A stretch of 64,000 nt of DNA from contig NC_135773.1 of assembly GCF_028453695.1 (NCBI RefSeq), positions 25,965,782 through 26,029,781 on the forward strand, read 5' to 3'. Made by a program: the position numbers and the translations under genes. A model generated the notes under the pieces. The model was not told the origin of the DNA. It made no database searches and saw only the letters and a list, made by a program, of their open reading frames with translations. Positions 11,477 through 23,865 of this stretch are shown here, one piece after another (within the stretch, counting starts at the first letter, position 1; each line of letters starts with the position of its first letter). This DNA comes from Augochlora pura (taxonomy: Eukaryota; Arthropoda; Insecta; Hymenoptera; Halictidae).

Positions 11477-12687
11477 TGATCTGTTGACCGATCCTGGTGT
11501 TGCTCTTGTCCACGTTGGCAAGCGAAACACTGAATCGCAACGATTCGAACAGACGGGCCCCGTTAAATTATTCCTCAAAATAAATCCATCCTAATTAACA
11601 ACGACCGCGGCGAATAATATGGACGCGATATTAAATATTCATTCGACGCGCAACCGGAAATCGCGCGCGCGCGCGCGCGCGCGTGGTGGGACGTCGTCCC
11701 TCGTGTGTTTATCCTCGACGTGTTTCCCAAGTAATTATATGGCGCGTTAACGAATACGCCGGTTCGCAAACAGCGACGCGTCAACGGGCCGTTTATTAAC
11801 GCGTTTCTCCGTCTCCGCGCGACGCGGCTGCCCGTTAACGATGCCGTTTTACAAATCCATTCCGTTCCTCGTTATAACTTACACTCCCGAGACCACTTTG
11901 GGAAATTAGCTGGCCATTTTCTCACGTACACGCTCGGCAACACGGCTGTACTGTTAATTTGCGCCGGAGTGACCGGCAAACATTGTTGCGCCCGGCTAAA
12001 CGCGCTCGTGTCTCCCGACAAGGAGACCCCTATTGGCTGAAATTTGTTCCGCCGTCGGACAACGAGTCTCCGCATAACCGTGACAAACCTACGGCGCTAC
12101 ACGACCGTCGCCTTTCTAATACGCCGAACGAACGACCGTCCAATAATTTGCGAATTGCGAAATTCAATTTTACCGCCTCGCGCGAGCGCCGATTTACGCG
12201 AACACATTGGAAACTGCTGGGACACGCTTTAGTTAGTTCGAAATTTAATTAGTTTTCTTTCGTTCTACCCGTGCTATGGATATTTCCATACGACAGAAGG
12301 CCGGCGGGAACGCGTTAAGTTATTGTTTAAGAGGAATGCAAATTAAATCTCGCCGACCAACAACGTTAAAATATGTAACTCATCAAATCCAGCTAGGATA
12401 TGAAATCTAATGGAATTTAAAATTTGTTCGATGCGTAGAATAGTTTTTCCGAAAATTTGCGAAATTGTTTGCTTTATAACATTGTTTAAACAGGAATTGC
12501 GTGTATCAATATTATCGATTAAAATCGTTTAAACATTTCTTTTAGGTCATTTTCAGTGTATTTTCTATCTTGATTAATTATAGTTTCAGTATTCAAACAT
12601 TCGACGCTTCGACGTTGATTCGTAATTAACCTTCCCACGTTCATATATAGTCAAAACATGTGATGCTAGTATCGGTAAACTATAATA
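11477..12687. other. non-coding interval with CG-rich core
   Basis: No gene. GC-rich DNA at about 11590-12240 (including the CG tract listed separately) gives way to AT-rich DNA. Open frames below 100 codons only. Confidence 0.55.
11661..11684 (+). repeat. (CG)n microsatellite
   Basis: About 11-12 uninterrupted CG dinucleotides. Such tracts are rapidly lost where CpG is methylated, so their survival here supports an unmethylated intergenic genome. Z-DNA-prone. Confidence 0.9.
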
Positions 12688-12689
12688 TA

Positions 12690-12887
12690 CAGTCAGTCCC
12701 ATAGGTATGTGACGGAAGAGGAAAAGTTTGGAGAAAGCCTAACGCAGAACTAGAATTAAAAAATGTACAACCAACTGTTAAGCACGGCGGTTTATTGCAA
12801 AATCCTACATGCGTCCCGTGATTTCAACAAATTTCTCTTACAAGCAATGAGGGTACGAATACGTACGAATACTTATGGGACTGACTG
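12690..12887 (+). mobile_element. complete 198-bp Tc1/mariner-like MITE
   Basis: It starts CAGTCAGTCCCATA and ends TATGGGACTGACTG, a perfect 14-bp terminal inverted repeat, flanked by TA on both sides (12688-12689, 12888-12889). TA target duplication and a CAGT start are typical of Tc1-like elements. It has no transposase; the interior encodes nothing. Its right arm (reverse complement) matches the element end at 28512 for about 95 bp, so both derive from the same parent family. GTACGAATAC occurs twice in tandem near the right end, a small internal duplication absent from the other copy. Confidence 0.85.
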
Positions 12888-12889
12888 TA

Positions 12890-13266
12890 GGTGAAGCGAA
12901 TATAGATTGATACCAGTTTGTCCACAGCATAGATTACAGATATATGTATTTTTCATATTTTTGTTCAATACCGTATCGATTAAACCTGCCCCGATATTCG
13001 ATTTCGTAACGTTAGTTTACTCAATTAAATTGAAATTACGTGGTGATTTATGTGGCCCACTCTTAAACGAATTTGTGACCTGAACTCTCGGAGTGGTCGG
13101 GTGACTCTGACGCTTGTATGATATTTTGGAACGATTGCTCGCTATGTTGCGCTGAAACAGGTTCGAATGACAGAAGATGGTTGGCCCAGAGAGTTCCATT
13201 TAATTTCTAATTTATTAGCTGCACGTTTTGAATCATTTGCTGTCTACGTTAAATCTAATGGGAGAA
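12890..13266. other. non-coding interval
   Basis: AT-rich DNA with no gene or repeat recognised. A 60-codon minus-strand open frame at 13017-13199 has no motif. Confidence 0.5.
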
Positions 13267-13270
13267 TTAA

Positions 13271-13331
13271 CCTCCTCAGGGATGAATTTTTATAGTTGGG
13301 AATAATCTATTTAATTGTTTCTTTTTTATTT
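13271..13331 (+). mobile_element. truncated TTAA-target MITE, family A (left end)
   Basis: Directly after TTAA (13267-13270) comes CCTCCTCAGGGATGAATTTT, followed by AATCTATTTAATTG, matching the first about 60 bp of the complete family A element at 11274. The matching right end is not recognisable downstream, so this copy is truncated or interrupted. Confidence 0.7.
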
Positions 13332-14488
13332 ATCGTCCACCTCGTTTCATCCTCGATGAGGACTAGTCTGCTGATTATTATACAAAATAGAAATTGCCTA
13401 TATAAAAAAGTAATAATATTAATAATAAATCTAATTAAAATTAAAGTGACGGAGTGAGATATAACAATTAAAGATGATATCGTATATTAAAAATGTTTTA
13501 TTGTTTCTACTCATGAAATTACAACTAGCCGGTATTACTATAAATGCATATCATCCTAATGATAATTTTTCAATTTACATTCGATTTCAAAAATCGCGTC
13601 CATTGAATGTTCGCAGTCTCATACGCCATCGTCGTGTTAACGTCGACCAGCGAGCATTCGAGAGCCGCGACACTTGTCGTCGGGCCACGAAATCATTAAA
13701 CGCATTTCCGTCAGCGGTACAAAGGAGTCGGGAGACCGTCGTTAAAGCGATAGTCTCTTCAGTGCACCTTTTACGGTTGCCCAGCTCGAAAGGCGCAGGG
13801 CATTGAAATTCTTTTGGCGACGAACAGTGCCGCGCAGACGAGAAATCCGTGGAATCGCCACGAATCCGACGATTTATCGGTACGCCGGCTCGAATAGGGA
13901 CGAACGTAACCAGTTCCGGCCAGCAAGGGGCCGTAAAATGTCCACCGTTGGCCTCGTAAAGGCCACTTAAGTCGCTGGCGGAAGCGGCCGATGTTTTGCC
14001 GACGGGGCGAAACGCCGCGAGAATAAACCGCGACACCTCCGCGGCAATAATATTTGATGGTTGCCAGCGATAGCATTGTTGCGGTGCCGCGATTACGGGC
14101 AACGGGCCGGATTAATCTTCGGCATTGTTGCAGTCGCTGCGACGCGTAATTGGAGCCGCGAGGTGACTAGGCGGACGGAATGGAAATATGGTACTGTTCT
14201 CTGATAGCGGGCATTAGAGTGAACTAGTCTTGACGCTGAGTAATTTATTAAATACGTTGCGGCGGCTTTGCGTGCTGGCGCTGCTCCGATTCGATTACTA
14301 TGATCGTTTTCCTTGTCTTGATTGTCAGATGTTTGTTTCAGAATTTGTTAAACTGTGTCTGATATGGTAGAATCTTGGTTGTCCTCGAGGACCTCCAATA
14401 TGAGAATTCTTCATTGTTCAAACACGTATTTAGTCAACTGGGTTCAAGATAATCCGTATGCAAAATGACTCACAGTATAGGTTAGTAA
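13332..14488. other. non-coding interval
   Basis: AT-rich to about 13580, then GC-rich to about 14300. A 171-codon minus open frame (13587-14102) overlaps others on both strands in the GC-rich part. It has no recognisable domain and is treated as a composition artefact. Confidence 0.5.
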
Positions 14489-14686
14489 AAATATAATTCA
14501 GTTATCAGGCCAATATTGAAGAGAACAATTATCCCAAAGAACGCCTATGATTACACTGATTACAAGTTCGACGATATCCAAGGCGTCGATTACGGCTTTA
14601 ATCCAGTGTTTTACGGAAACACGGAACCCGAAAGTTTAACGGAGTTTCCGTCGTCATCGAAATTCGGTAGCTGGCAAGTAGTATAG
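14489..14686 (+). CDS. weak candidate coding segment or small exon, unknown protein
   Basis: A plus-strand frame of 65 codons opens after a stop at 14486 and ends with TAG at 14684-14686. The segment starting NAYDYTDYKFDD and continuing through an acidic, aromatic stretch to SWQVV has a more protein-like composition than surrounding noise. A possible acceptor AG lies at 14499-14502 or 14507-14509. No start codon begins this part, so if real it would be a terminal exon. The antisense codons are also open (14501-14635) and read as an amphipathic or hydrophobic helix (IKAVIDALDIVELVISVI). The two readings share codon phase, so one may simply mirror the other. I recognise no family. Either strand, or neither, could be coding. 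Confidence 0.18.
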   Translation, partial: KYNSVIRPILKRTIIPKNAYDYTDYKFDDIQGVDYGFNPVFYGNTEPESLTEFPSSSKFGSWQVV

Positions 14687-15221
14687 CTAAGCCATTTGTC
14701 AGACATCCCTCAGGTGACGCTGTAATCACCGGAGCAACACGCCTGTAAATGCTTCACGTGTTCGATACTCGTTACTACGACCCCCGAAGGGTCGTTCGGA
14801 TTCCATCGAAAGGCTGCGAGCGGCGAGCGACGCGGAAGAAACTAATGAAGAAACATTCCGTAACTCGTTCGACGGCGCAAAGTCGATACGCGTTATAATG
14901 GATTCTGCGTTGCGACTTTCATGGGAACCGAACAAAGTTGCGGTTTAGCGGCCCCGGCCGCTACCGCAACGCTCTCCTCCCCCCAACCGACGCCGTAGCG
15001 TTGAAAGTTCGAAGTTCGATCATCCCTGGAACGTTGGGAAGGAAATCTGCCGGCGGATCGTAAGTTTCTTCGCCGGTAATCGGCATTTGTTTAAATAATG
15101 TCTGCCTCATTATCCCCGAGACTCGAAGTTCGTGGTCCGCGACGACGCGTACGTTCGAGGGATTTCTCCGCGGGAGGATTATTTCTCGAAGTATTCGGTT
15201 ATCGGGTGGAGTTTCAAAATG

Positions 15222-15318
15222 TTGCAGGGATTATTCTTTTTAAATCCCACGAAACTCTGTGGTAATATAAAAAACGACACAAAGGATGTAGGGTAACATT
15301 AACAGTAATAGTTTATTA
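15222..15318 (+). repeat. dispersed about 97-bp repeat, copy 1
   Basis: The stretch from GCAGGGATTATT through AATAGTTTATTA matches 51296-51394 at roughly three quarters of positions (GAAACTC[T/C]GTGGTAATAT is shared almost exactly). No terminal inverted repeat or target duplication could be placed, so the element class is unknown. A diverged LTR or SINE-like fragment is possible. Confidence 0.6.
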
Positions 15319-15325
15319 ACACGTT

Positions 15326-15348
15326 AAAGACCCCTCGCTGGGGACTTT
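15326..15348 (+). repeat. short stem-loop
   Basis: AAAGACCCC and GGGGACTTT pair over 8 of 9 positions around a five-base loop. It follows the dispersed repeat by a few bases. No function is evident. Confidence 0.5.
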
Positions 15349-15734
15349 GCTGAAATGAAATTATATATTTAATAGGATAATCCTGAACAAAAGGAGTACA
15401 TAAATATACGAAAATTCAATTACCATTAAATCTCAAACCAGATTAAACCCACTTCGATCACAGCATACTTGTTTCTCCACTATGCATGCCACGTACCAAC
15501 AAATAGCATCGAATAACAGAATCGCGCAAAGCAGTCAATCGAGCCGCATCATTCTATAGAACTGCCACCTTCCGAGATCGGAGATCACGCCGGGCACAAA
15601 CGATACCAGGAGCTCAAGCCCGGGTAATGGAGAACGGATGTTGCACCGCTGCGTCGTGACGACAGCAACGTCAGAGATCGATTCTCTGGTAGCCAGAGTC
15701 TGCTCTTCCGTAGCAGTCGTTAAACGGTTAACAG

Positions 15735-15845
15735 GCAGCTGGCAGTTGGCCAACAGTGAATCGAATATTAGTTAGCAATCAACTGGCTATCAGTCGGCAA
15801 TCAGTCTGTAATTAGTCGGCATTGAAATGGCAATCAGTAATCGGG
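15735..15845 (+). repeat. degenerate GGCAATCAGTC-type microrepeat
   Basis: Words such as GGCAATCAGT, GGCTATCAGT and AGTCGGCA recur about five times in 110 bp with irregular spacing. It appears to be an old, decayed short tandem repeat. Confidence 0.4.
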
Positions 15846-17538
15846 CGGGTGGTAAGTAATTGTCCGTCAGGAATAATCAGCCGACACTCCATCGACAATG
15901 ACTCGCTCTTCCATTGCGATCAACGACTGCGGTCTTCACGGACGGGCGTTCCCACGGGATCGCGTCTCCGCGGTAACAGGATACCCTAACCGCCTCGGAG
16001 CAATCGGTCCCGAAACGGCCGGCTGAAAGGAGCAGACGTTGCGGCGCGTTCGGCGAAAGTTCGGCCGATTCGAGGGGAACGTAACGACACCGACGCGGCT
16101 CGGCACGGTCTTAATTTCATTTACGGCGAAAGAAACGAGAACGTGGGAGGGAAACATCATCGCTGGCGGGATTCGCGTGGCAGGATAGACCGGTTCCAGA
16201 GCGACTTATGGCTACGGCAGACTTTGTAAAAATAATGGATTTCTTTCCTCCCAACCTAATAATTAATAATAAACGGGCAAAGCAGGCGAAATTTCATCTG
16301 GACGCCTATTGGCGCCTACAACACCAGAAAGCCAAACTGTGCCGGACGGCAATAGGTGCGTACAGTAGTCAAAGGGTTAATATATTAAGCTGCCATCGCG
16401 GACGAATGACGCGCACGTTCTCCTCTAGTACTCCCGTTTCTTCCCCGTTTATTTCCTCGTTCGTAAGGGGGCGGCCCATTGTCGAGCGCTCCCCTCACGG
16501 CAATTTTATTCCAGGATATTGGCCAGAATTTGTCATCTCCTGATAGCCTCCCTTCTACGTTGTCGCCGGTTACCGAGACACTCCCCTCGTCGTCGAAGGT
16601 TCCCTCGAACGGGAACGGGTGGCTGGGTCGCGAGAAAAGGAACACCTAAATATCTCCGCTGGAATTGAAGACGGGAGGAGATCTCTCCCCGACAGAAATT
16701 CTACTGTTCGATCGAGCGAATCTGACGGTATAGATGAGAGTCCTCGGTGTTATTTTCAAGGTTATTTTCAGATCGGCAATCTCATCGTTGAAACTGCTAG
16801 ATGGACCCCGGGAATCGCCTAAACGTCTTTGCTGGAATAGCGGATGGAGTATCTGCCGAACAGGGGCTTTATAAACAAGGATTTATGGGGTGGTTACGTA
16901 ATGGTTCGTGAGAATTTGTTTTGCGAACGCGTGGGTATTAATAAAAAATAATAAAAGATAATTCCAGCTGGCCGATTTCCTTTTTCCAGCTGGCGGATTT
17001 CTTGCAACTTATAATATATTATAGCAATAGCGGCTGAATAAAACTCGAAGGACGCAACCAATGAACATAAATATATAAAAATTAATACAAATGAGAATGT
17101 ATGCAAATTATCTAAACACAGTTATGCATATTTACCGCGAACAATAAAATACTGTGCAAGGTTACAGAAACTGTTTACCTTGAACATCCCAGCTGATGTC
17201 ACAAATGTGTAGAATTTTGCAACGGTAGTCGTAGCAGATAATTTCCTTGCACATTGTACACTCGACTGAAATGAAAAGAATGAAACTTTCGAGTGGAAAC
17301 GTTTAAGTGTTCCACCCTGTAGTGCCGGCGACTGAAAAACGCGCGGAGACGTAGTGAACCACGAGAAACAATTACTGTTCGCCGCGCGGCAGAAAGCGAA
17401 CCGTGGTACGGTATTCAGTGCTCGGCAGTGCCGGGAGAGAGTTCCCACAGGATCCAGCTTAGCGTTATAAACGAGTGCCGCTGGGAAACGGGAAGCCGGG
17501 GGCGGTTGGCGGCGGGGGGGGTGGGCGCGAATCGTCGC

Positions 17539-17541
<3 letters not shown>

Positions 17542-17576
<35 letters not shown>

Positions 17577-17577
17577 A
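17542..17577 (+). repeat. (GA)n microsatellite with G run
   Basis: About 14 GA units followed by eight or nine G. A second G run lies just upstream (about 17514-17521). It yields an artefactual RERERERE peptide. Confidence 0.9.
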
Positions 17578-20500
17578 AGCCGCGGATCGTAGGTGTTAAT
17601 CGGTGTAAAGCCGCGGAATCGAGAGCGATACGAAAAAGGCGAGCGCTAATTGTTTTAATTGGCCCTGGCCCGACGACTAATTGCCACCGGCGGATCCGGG
17701 GAGGTTCTTCCGGTCGGTATTACAGTTTTCTTCCCCGGCGCCGAGCAAAAAGGAGCCGAACTGTTTCCGGGGGAATTAAATAATTAACAACGGCTCCCGC
17801 GGCCACGGTCAGGGAAATTAATTGAAACCCTTATGAAGGGAGCAGGTACGATAATTAAAAGAGGGGAACCGTTCAAACCGAAAGGTTTCGCCCTTTCCCC
17901 CGTCGGCCCCGGTCCCGGCCCCGGCCCCGGCCCCGTGGAAATCACGCGGAAAATCGAGAGCCCTTCGACGAAGAAGAGAGAGACTGGAAAGAATTAATCC
18001 AACTGGCCGGCTCGCGGAAAGAGAAACACTCCAGAGAAAGTGAACGGGGGAAATCGGATTGTGCCACGGTTCATTAGGCCCTTTCAATGAGACGGATGGT
18101 CAGAATTTAGCAAGACTTTTTTCTATTCAAGATACTACCCTTTCAATTATTTCCGGCGCACACGGCCCGGAACCTCAGACTGGTTAAGACCGGGAACCAG
18201 TCTCGCCTCTCGAACGCTGCTCGAGCGCCGTCTCTCGACCAGAGGACCACCCAATTAAAGCATTGGGAAACTTGCTTACAAAGTGTTTACTATTGATCAC
18301 TGACGGAATATTTCTTGACACAAGCCTCTCGCTGCCGCTATCGCGAAGACTAAAGAACCGTGGTCCTCGTACAGCTCTAACTAGTACCCGACCAATCGAA
18401 ATGGCCGATTCTGTTTCAACCGTACCATTCACCTCAGGATGTTGCTACAGTATAAATAAAGAAGATTATACTACGGTACATATTATTGAAGTAAAGTATT
18501 AATAATAAATACTACGTAACATATGTATGTATAGAATATACTTTTCTCAATATAAATGCTTCTTGTTTTTCTCTTTACGAAGTTAGCAAAAAAACGTAAT
18601 CGACAACAATAGATACTAAACGATTGACCAGTACTGCACCGAGCACGTCTCTTTGACAATTACCGGCTTTAGAAATCAGTCTCTGAGCGGTTCTAGCCAG
18701 CGCAAGTCTTCGAGACTCGTGGTGCCGTCGGGGTCAATCTCTTTCTCGTGGTTGCAACAAATCCGATCGAAACGACACGCCGCATCAGTGGAGTTGCGAG
18801 GACTTTACAGCGTGGAATCATGCGGAATCAAGTTGCCTCAGTAGCAGACAAACCGCTCAGGAATCACAATAGAACTTCCGTCGAAAGCGAATCATGGTTA
18901 CTATACCGGAAATCCATCAGATTGTAAAGGAAGAATTTCAGAGCAATATTTCCAACGTGCGCCATCGAACATTCATAAGTGGAAACCGTTAGGTGAGGTC
19001 AGCCATTTTAACAGATAAACTATCGGAGATTATTTAAATTACTAAAATAAAGGGTCATATAATGTGCCAATGCTTAGTTAAATCGACAAATATGCCGAAT
19101 AAAAAGTGGAGCAGAAATGGCACTTCAACATATTGAATGGCATATAACGTGTTAATTTGTATTACAAGTGGAAAATGATCTAGTACAAAACCGTATACGA
19201 ATAAATGCGAAAACGTGTTGTATTTTTAAATATTTAGATACCCGGACAAGTTCCGATGTTTCCAAAGCACGAAAACCTAACCACGGCTACGTCGAGATCC
19301 CAGCGCCGTGTCCCTATCGAGACTGATCCAGACTGGATCTTCGCTGCTCGGCGGAGGATCCGCCTCGCTTCAACATCCAGGATCATCCGCGGACGGCGGA
19401 GAGCTCTCGTTCGAGCACGAATCGCGTATTCGACTACGGATTTCCCCCGGATGCCGGAGCGCTCCTCTTTTAATATCGCGGGCAACTTTTCCATCAGGTT
19501 TTTTAATTGGCTGCGGGCAAATATATACCGGTTTTCGCGTGATCCGAACCGAATTTCGCGTAATCGGAAATATTATTCGCGCGAAATTTACATTCCCGTA
19601 AATACTTTTCGCTGATTATTTCGTAATAACGACGATCGGATCGGGCCGGACTGTAATTAATATTTTGCTTCGTTAGAACGTATCTCTCTGCGCGGCTCGC
19701 GACAAAACGGGTCTCTTAATTGAATGACAAACGAACCTACCAAACTTGATTAAATTCTACAGTCCGGCTGATTGGCGAATTAATGCATTCCTGATTTTCG
19801 ATATTTCGTTTCGTCGGTGTAAGCTCATGAATTTGAACAGCGCCGGAATAATAAGAGCGGGGGATACCGCGTATGCGTCGCGACACCATGATTTCGGTAT
19901 TCACTTGCGTCAGTTTTCAGCGCGCCTCGTTTCAACGAAAATCGTCGGTCGGAAATACAGCCGCGCGACGACACTTCTTCTTTGAGTAAGACGGCCAAAG
20001 TGCAGTCAATCCCGAGGCATTTGTTGAAATCATTTATTCTACTGGATACGCGAATGTTCTGAAGTGTAAATTGAATTATTAATAAAGATATTTCTATTTT
20101 GGATTTTGCATCCCCGACGCCACATTCTAACTCAGTTATCTCGAAAAATATAAGGGTGCCGATTTTCATAAAGATCTTACGAAGTTATGTATCGCGGCCA
20201 AGTCTGTGGGAAAATGGTGGCATCGTGCGGCGTCGCATAACGCCTGGGAGAAGAAGTTGGCGGACAAGAATGAAACACATCGGGCAAAGTTTCCCCCGCT
20301 GTCATACAGCAGCAGACGGCGGGATTCCATCGAAATGATTTCTCTGTGGTGGAAATGAAATTCAGCCAAGCCGGCCGACAATTATTGCCGGCCCATTTCT
20401 CGCGGTTTCCAGTCATTAAAAACCAGCTGTCGGAGTCCGACGTTGTTAATTATTATTTCGAGGGACGATCGATCGCCTCGACAGCCCGTCGAATTATATT

Positions 20501-20584
20501 TTTCCGGCCGGGTACGCCGAGGCGACGTCGAGGCACGGCCTCGTTGGAGCTCGACGGGGCACAACGCGATCGCGACACGCCGCG

Positions 20585-20588
<4 letters not shown>
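17578..20588. other. non-coding interval
   Basis: No gene recognised. GC-rich to about 18250, AT-rich to about 19230, GC-rich around 19260-19500, then mixed. Open frames of up to 119 codons overlap on both strands without motifs. Confidence 0.5.
17905..17935 (+). repeat. CGGCCC hexamer microsatellite
   Basis: About five imperfect units of (GGCCCC/GGTCCC). The minus strand carries evenly spaced G tracts and could form a G-quadruplex. Confidence 0.75.

Positions 20589-20589
<1 letters not shown>

Positions 20590-20617
<28 letters not shown>
20590..20617 (+). repeat. (CT)n microsatellite
   Basis: About 13 CT units followed by CTTCTCCTC. It gives artefactual LSLSLSL and EREREER peptides in overlapping frames. 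Confidence 0.9.
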
Positions 20618-20618
<1 letters not shown>

Positions 20619-20987
20619 TTCTCCTCGGAAGGAAATTTCGTTTCCCTGGAAAATTCCCGGATCCAGAGGCGGTGTTCCGCCTTAATCCGGCCGGGATACC
20701 CGAACACTCGGGGAACTCCCTTGCACTCGGTCGAATCCGCCAGAGAATTTAGATGCGAGATCCGCGCGCGGCTCCACGCTGGGGAATACCCCTAAGCCGC
20801 GTCTACCTCGTCACGTCCCGGCTGTTCCGACGAATTCATCGTCATTTCCCCGTTCATTGTCATCGAATCGCTGGCTATCGGCTCCCAGAAGCCTCGTCCT
20901 CGTTTTCTTCCTCCCCCGGCACGTGATCAACGGTGAATCGATTCTTTTGCTTCCATCAGCTTGATGAGAAAACGCGACAAAAAGCGC

Positions 20988-21026
20988 TCCTCCACCTCCT
21001 CCTCCTCCTCCTCCTCCTCCTCCTCA
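20988..21026 (+). repeat. (TCC)n trinucleotide microsatellite
   Basis: About 12 TCC units with one CAC interruption. The plus frame reads poly-Ser. No surrounding coding evidence, so I treat it as a simple repeat and not a homopolymer tract in a protein. Confidence 0.85.
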
Positions 21027-22479
21027 GCCGCGCCCAGAGAATACGAGGCTTCGCAGCTTCGGCGAGATGAGATTATCGTTCTCAAAGCAGAGAATGCTCT
21101 TAGTTATACCGCGCCGCGAATTTTCTCGGCCAAAGTCCTGCAGTTTCGCTGGCCCAACGCTTTCCGCCTTCCCGTCCAATGCGGTAGCGAGCCAAGAATT
21201 TTCAGTTTCTACGTACATTCTTTTTGCCAGTTTTACAATTTGCATTCATTCTTCCATAGTTCGTTTTCATCCAAATAAAATTCATTTTTTTTGTAAAATG
21301 TGCCCTGGTATTGTTGTTCAATACCGACTGCATTTCTTTAGATTTTTCAAAAGTTTTCAAAGAAATTCGCAACGAATATTGGAAGTTATATATGTATTAT
21401 TATTTATATTTCATTTGAAAAGCAAATTCATTTGCGAAGTAATGACTTTAATTCAGAAAGGAATGAATTTGGAATGCAAAATTTTCATATGGGTAATCAT
21501 AGTTTGTCGATATTAATGTTAGCTGTTTTGCAACAATAATCGTTATTCACAACATTCCGAACGTAATCTGATTTCGTTCAAATATTTGCAGGATGAAATT
21601 CTCTTGCAAATAGAATTGTATAAAGCTCCGTGCTGTGTCACAATTTCCTGCTATACAACGTTTCATTGCAGATATAATTAGCCTTTCGCTATGGAAATTC
21701 CTAACTATTTTGCATCAATTGATTACAACAGATTCCCTTAACAATTACAATCGCGGCGAAAAGCATAAAGAACGGAAATCATTCAATTTCGGCTGTGGAA
21801 TGTTGCATAAATGTTATACAAACGTTCCAAATGAAAATTGTATGGTGTCAAAGGAAATATAATTTAATATAATAAGGACATTTTAACGTTACATAATTTT
21901 ATGGACGAATAGAAGTTCTTTCGCTAAAAGAAATTTTCGTTCGCTGCTATTGTGTCGCTTGAATATAATTAAAACTAAAAATCAAATTAATTTTAATTGA
22001 CTGCAGTACGCAATTTTTAGTCCACTGTAATAATGTAGAATAAGTTCTCTTAAGTGTAAGTTAATTTAGTATACTTACGAAGGAACGAAACATGGACAAG
22101 CTCTCAGTAACAAAATAAAATAAAAGCTAAGAGGGTGAACGGGGATGACAATGTTATCAGTTTATTAAAATAGCCAGCCGATAACCTATCGGAGGAGCTA
22201 ATATAACCTGTGGAACTTTTGGATAATTTCGAGAGAAGCCATTGTGGAAACTTAATCGCTGAGAAGCTTGGGGACAATAACGATTACGTTCCAGCGAAAT
22301 TGCCTCGGTCAGAGGGTTACGAGCGACGAATTAAAGGGTCAACAATTGCTTTCTTCCCCACGGAGGTGGACCGATTCTAACAATTTTCAAAGGGAACCGG
22401 CCCGAAAAAGTCTCCGCATTATGGAACCAGGACGAGCGTAATCCGTTCTAACGAGCACGTATCGCCGCCGGAAAAAAAG
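21027..22479. other. non-coding interval, AT-rich
   Basis: No gene recognised. A 149-codon plus open frame (21067-21516) runs from GC-rich into AT-rich DNA. Its second half is Phe/Ile/Lys-rich as AT-rich noise predicts, and it shows no domain. Left uncalled. Confidence 0.5.
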
Positions 22480-23346
22480 GGCCGCGCCGCAGCGCGATCG
22501 CCGCGGCTAGCCAGTTTATACGTCCGCGGACATTTCAATCGGGACTACCCTTTCGGTAGCCCCGGCCTGGTATTTGTTGCACGGGGACGTACATTCCGGT
22601 GGCGGTGTTCGTGAAAAGTGCGGGAGCGGAGGCGGTGGCTGTGTGCGCGCATCTCCTGCTGCCGGCTGCCGGCATTGATAAGAACCGACGGCGGGGGCGA
22701 CGGGATTCGGGTCTATTCAGTCGGGGCTTACCATCCTCTAGATGGCTCATAAGTATTCTAGCCCACGTCCACAGGCGAACGCTTGGCGCACACGTCCGTG
22801 CGCAAACACGCGCGGACACTGACAGCGCCGACCTCGAGGACAATTTCGGCCCCGATGCGGACCGAGCCTCTGGCCTACCTTGAACTCGGTCTGGCCAGGC
22901 TCTGCAAACATTCACCTGATTTCGAACACGGCCCGTCGTACGGGATCGCGACGAAATCGATACTACGCCCTCCACCCCCAGCACGCCCGTGAGAACCGGC
23001 GCGGGGAACGAGCGGCGCCCGTTTCTGAATCGCAAATTTTTTCGCCGGCCCGATGAGTTTCGGTCGCGTCCAGAATGAAAAGAATCGCGCGACTCGCGTG
23101 TATCGTTGCGCGCCGGTGCCACGGCATCGTTCTCGTCCAAATTGTTGTGCAGCTCACCGCGGGACAGCAGCACGGGCAACGCAGCTCGCAATTCAAAAGC
23201 GCTCGCTGTGCCGCGGCGCCAATGGCGAAATCGAATAATTTTGCGCGATATACGACGCGGACGGCGTATCCGACAATTTGACCGAAAAAAATAAAACGAA
23301 ACGAGCCTATCGCGCGAGTCGTGCAATTTTTATTCACGGGGCGACG

Positions 23347-23363
23347 GCGCCGCGCCGCGCCGC
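23347..23363 (+). repeat. CCGCG pentamer microsatellite (short)
   Basis: Three units of CCGCG. Same unit as at 23558, 25681 and, on the other strand, 47857. Confidence 0.6.
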
Positions 23364-23557
23364 ACAATCCCTCGCCGCCCTTATTTCTCTAATAACGAGA
23401 GCCCGTCCCTCGCCGCGGCACAAATTTAAAAATACTCGCGCGCCGAGCGAGCCAGCCCCGGTCACTAACCGCGCCGCGGCACGGAATAATTTGCGGCGAC
23501 GAAAACTGAAAATAAATAACCGGGCCCGGAACCGCGCGATGTAATTAACGTCGTGTA

Positions 23558-23580
23558 CCGCGCCGCGCCGCGCCGCGCCG
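23558..23580 (+). repeat. CCGCG pentamer microsatellite
   Basis: Four and a half exact units of CCGCG, entirely C and G. Confidence 0.85.
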
Positions 23581-23865
23581 ACCGTGCCCGCCCGCGAAAA
23601 ACCCGGGGTCTCGTATCTTAATCCGCGGGAAACGTACGCGCGACCGATCGCCGCCCACCGGAATAACAAGATTGCGCGAGTTTTCTCTCCGACCCGTCGA
23701 ACTTCTCGTCCTGTTCCGGAAACTTTTTACATACGTCGGAAACTTTTCGGATATTTTCGCCGGATATTTTGCTTTGCAAGTGCGAGCGAGCCGCCGGTAT
23801 CCGAACTCATCGTGGAAACTCGAGTTTTAAAGAATGGAACAGTTACTTGGATCGGGTACTAAATT

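Larger units (their letters stand above)
14690..17540. other. non-coding interval
   Basis: No gene recognised. It contains the dispersed repeat copy at 15222, a stem-loop at 15326-15348, and a degenerate run of GGCAATCAGTC-like words at about 15735-15845. TTCCAGCTGGC(C/G)GATTT is duplicated at about 16965-17002. Open frames reach 111 codons without motifs. Confidence 0.5.
22480..23865. other. GC/CpG-rich block with long overlapping non-gene frames
   Basis: This is one of the most GC-rich parts of the window and has open frames on both strands at once, including the longest in the window (263 codons, minus, 22535-23326). That frame is dominated by Arg, Ser, Ala and Pro, has no motif, domain or signal, and shares its span with 134-, 111- and 94-codon frames, so composition explains it. 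Two CCGCG pentamer runs (23347-23363, 23558-23580) lie inside. GGGACTACC-CTTTC-GGTAGCCCC at about 22541-22563 is an imperfect hairpin. A CpG-island-like promoter is conceivable but no transcript evidence is visible. Confidence 0.45.

Noticed and set aside
22535..23326. 263-codon minus-strand open frame
   Set aside because: The longest in the window, but Arg/Ser/Pro-rich, in CpG-rich DNA where stops are rare, overlapped by several other frames on both strands, and without any domain, signal peptide or membrane segment.
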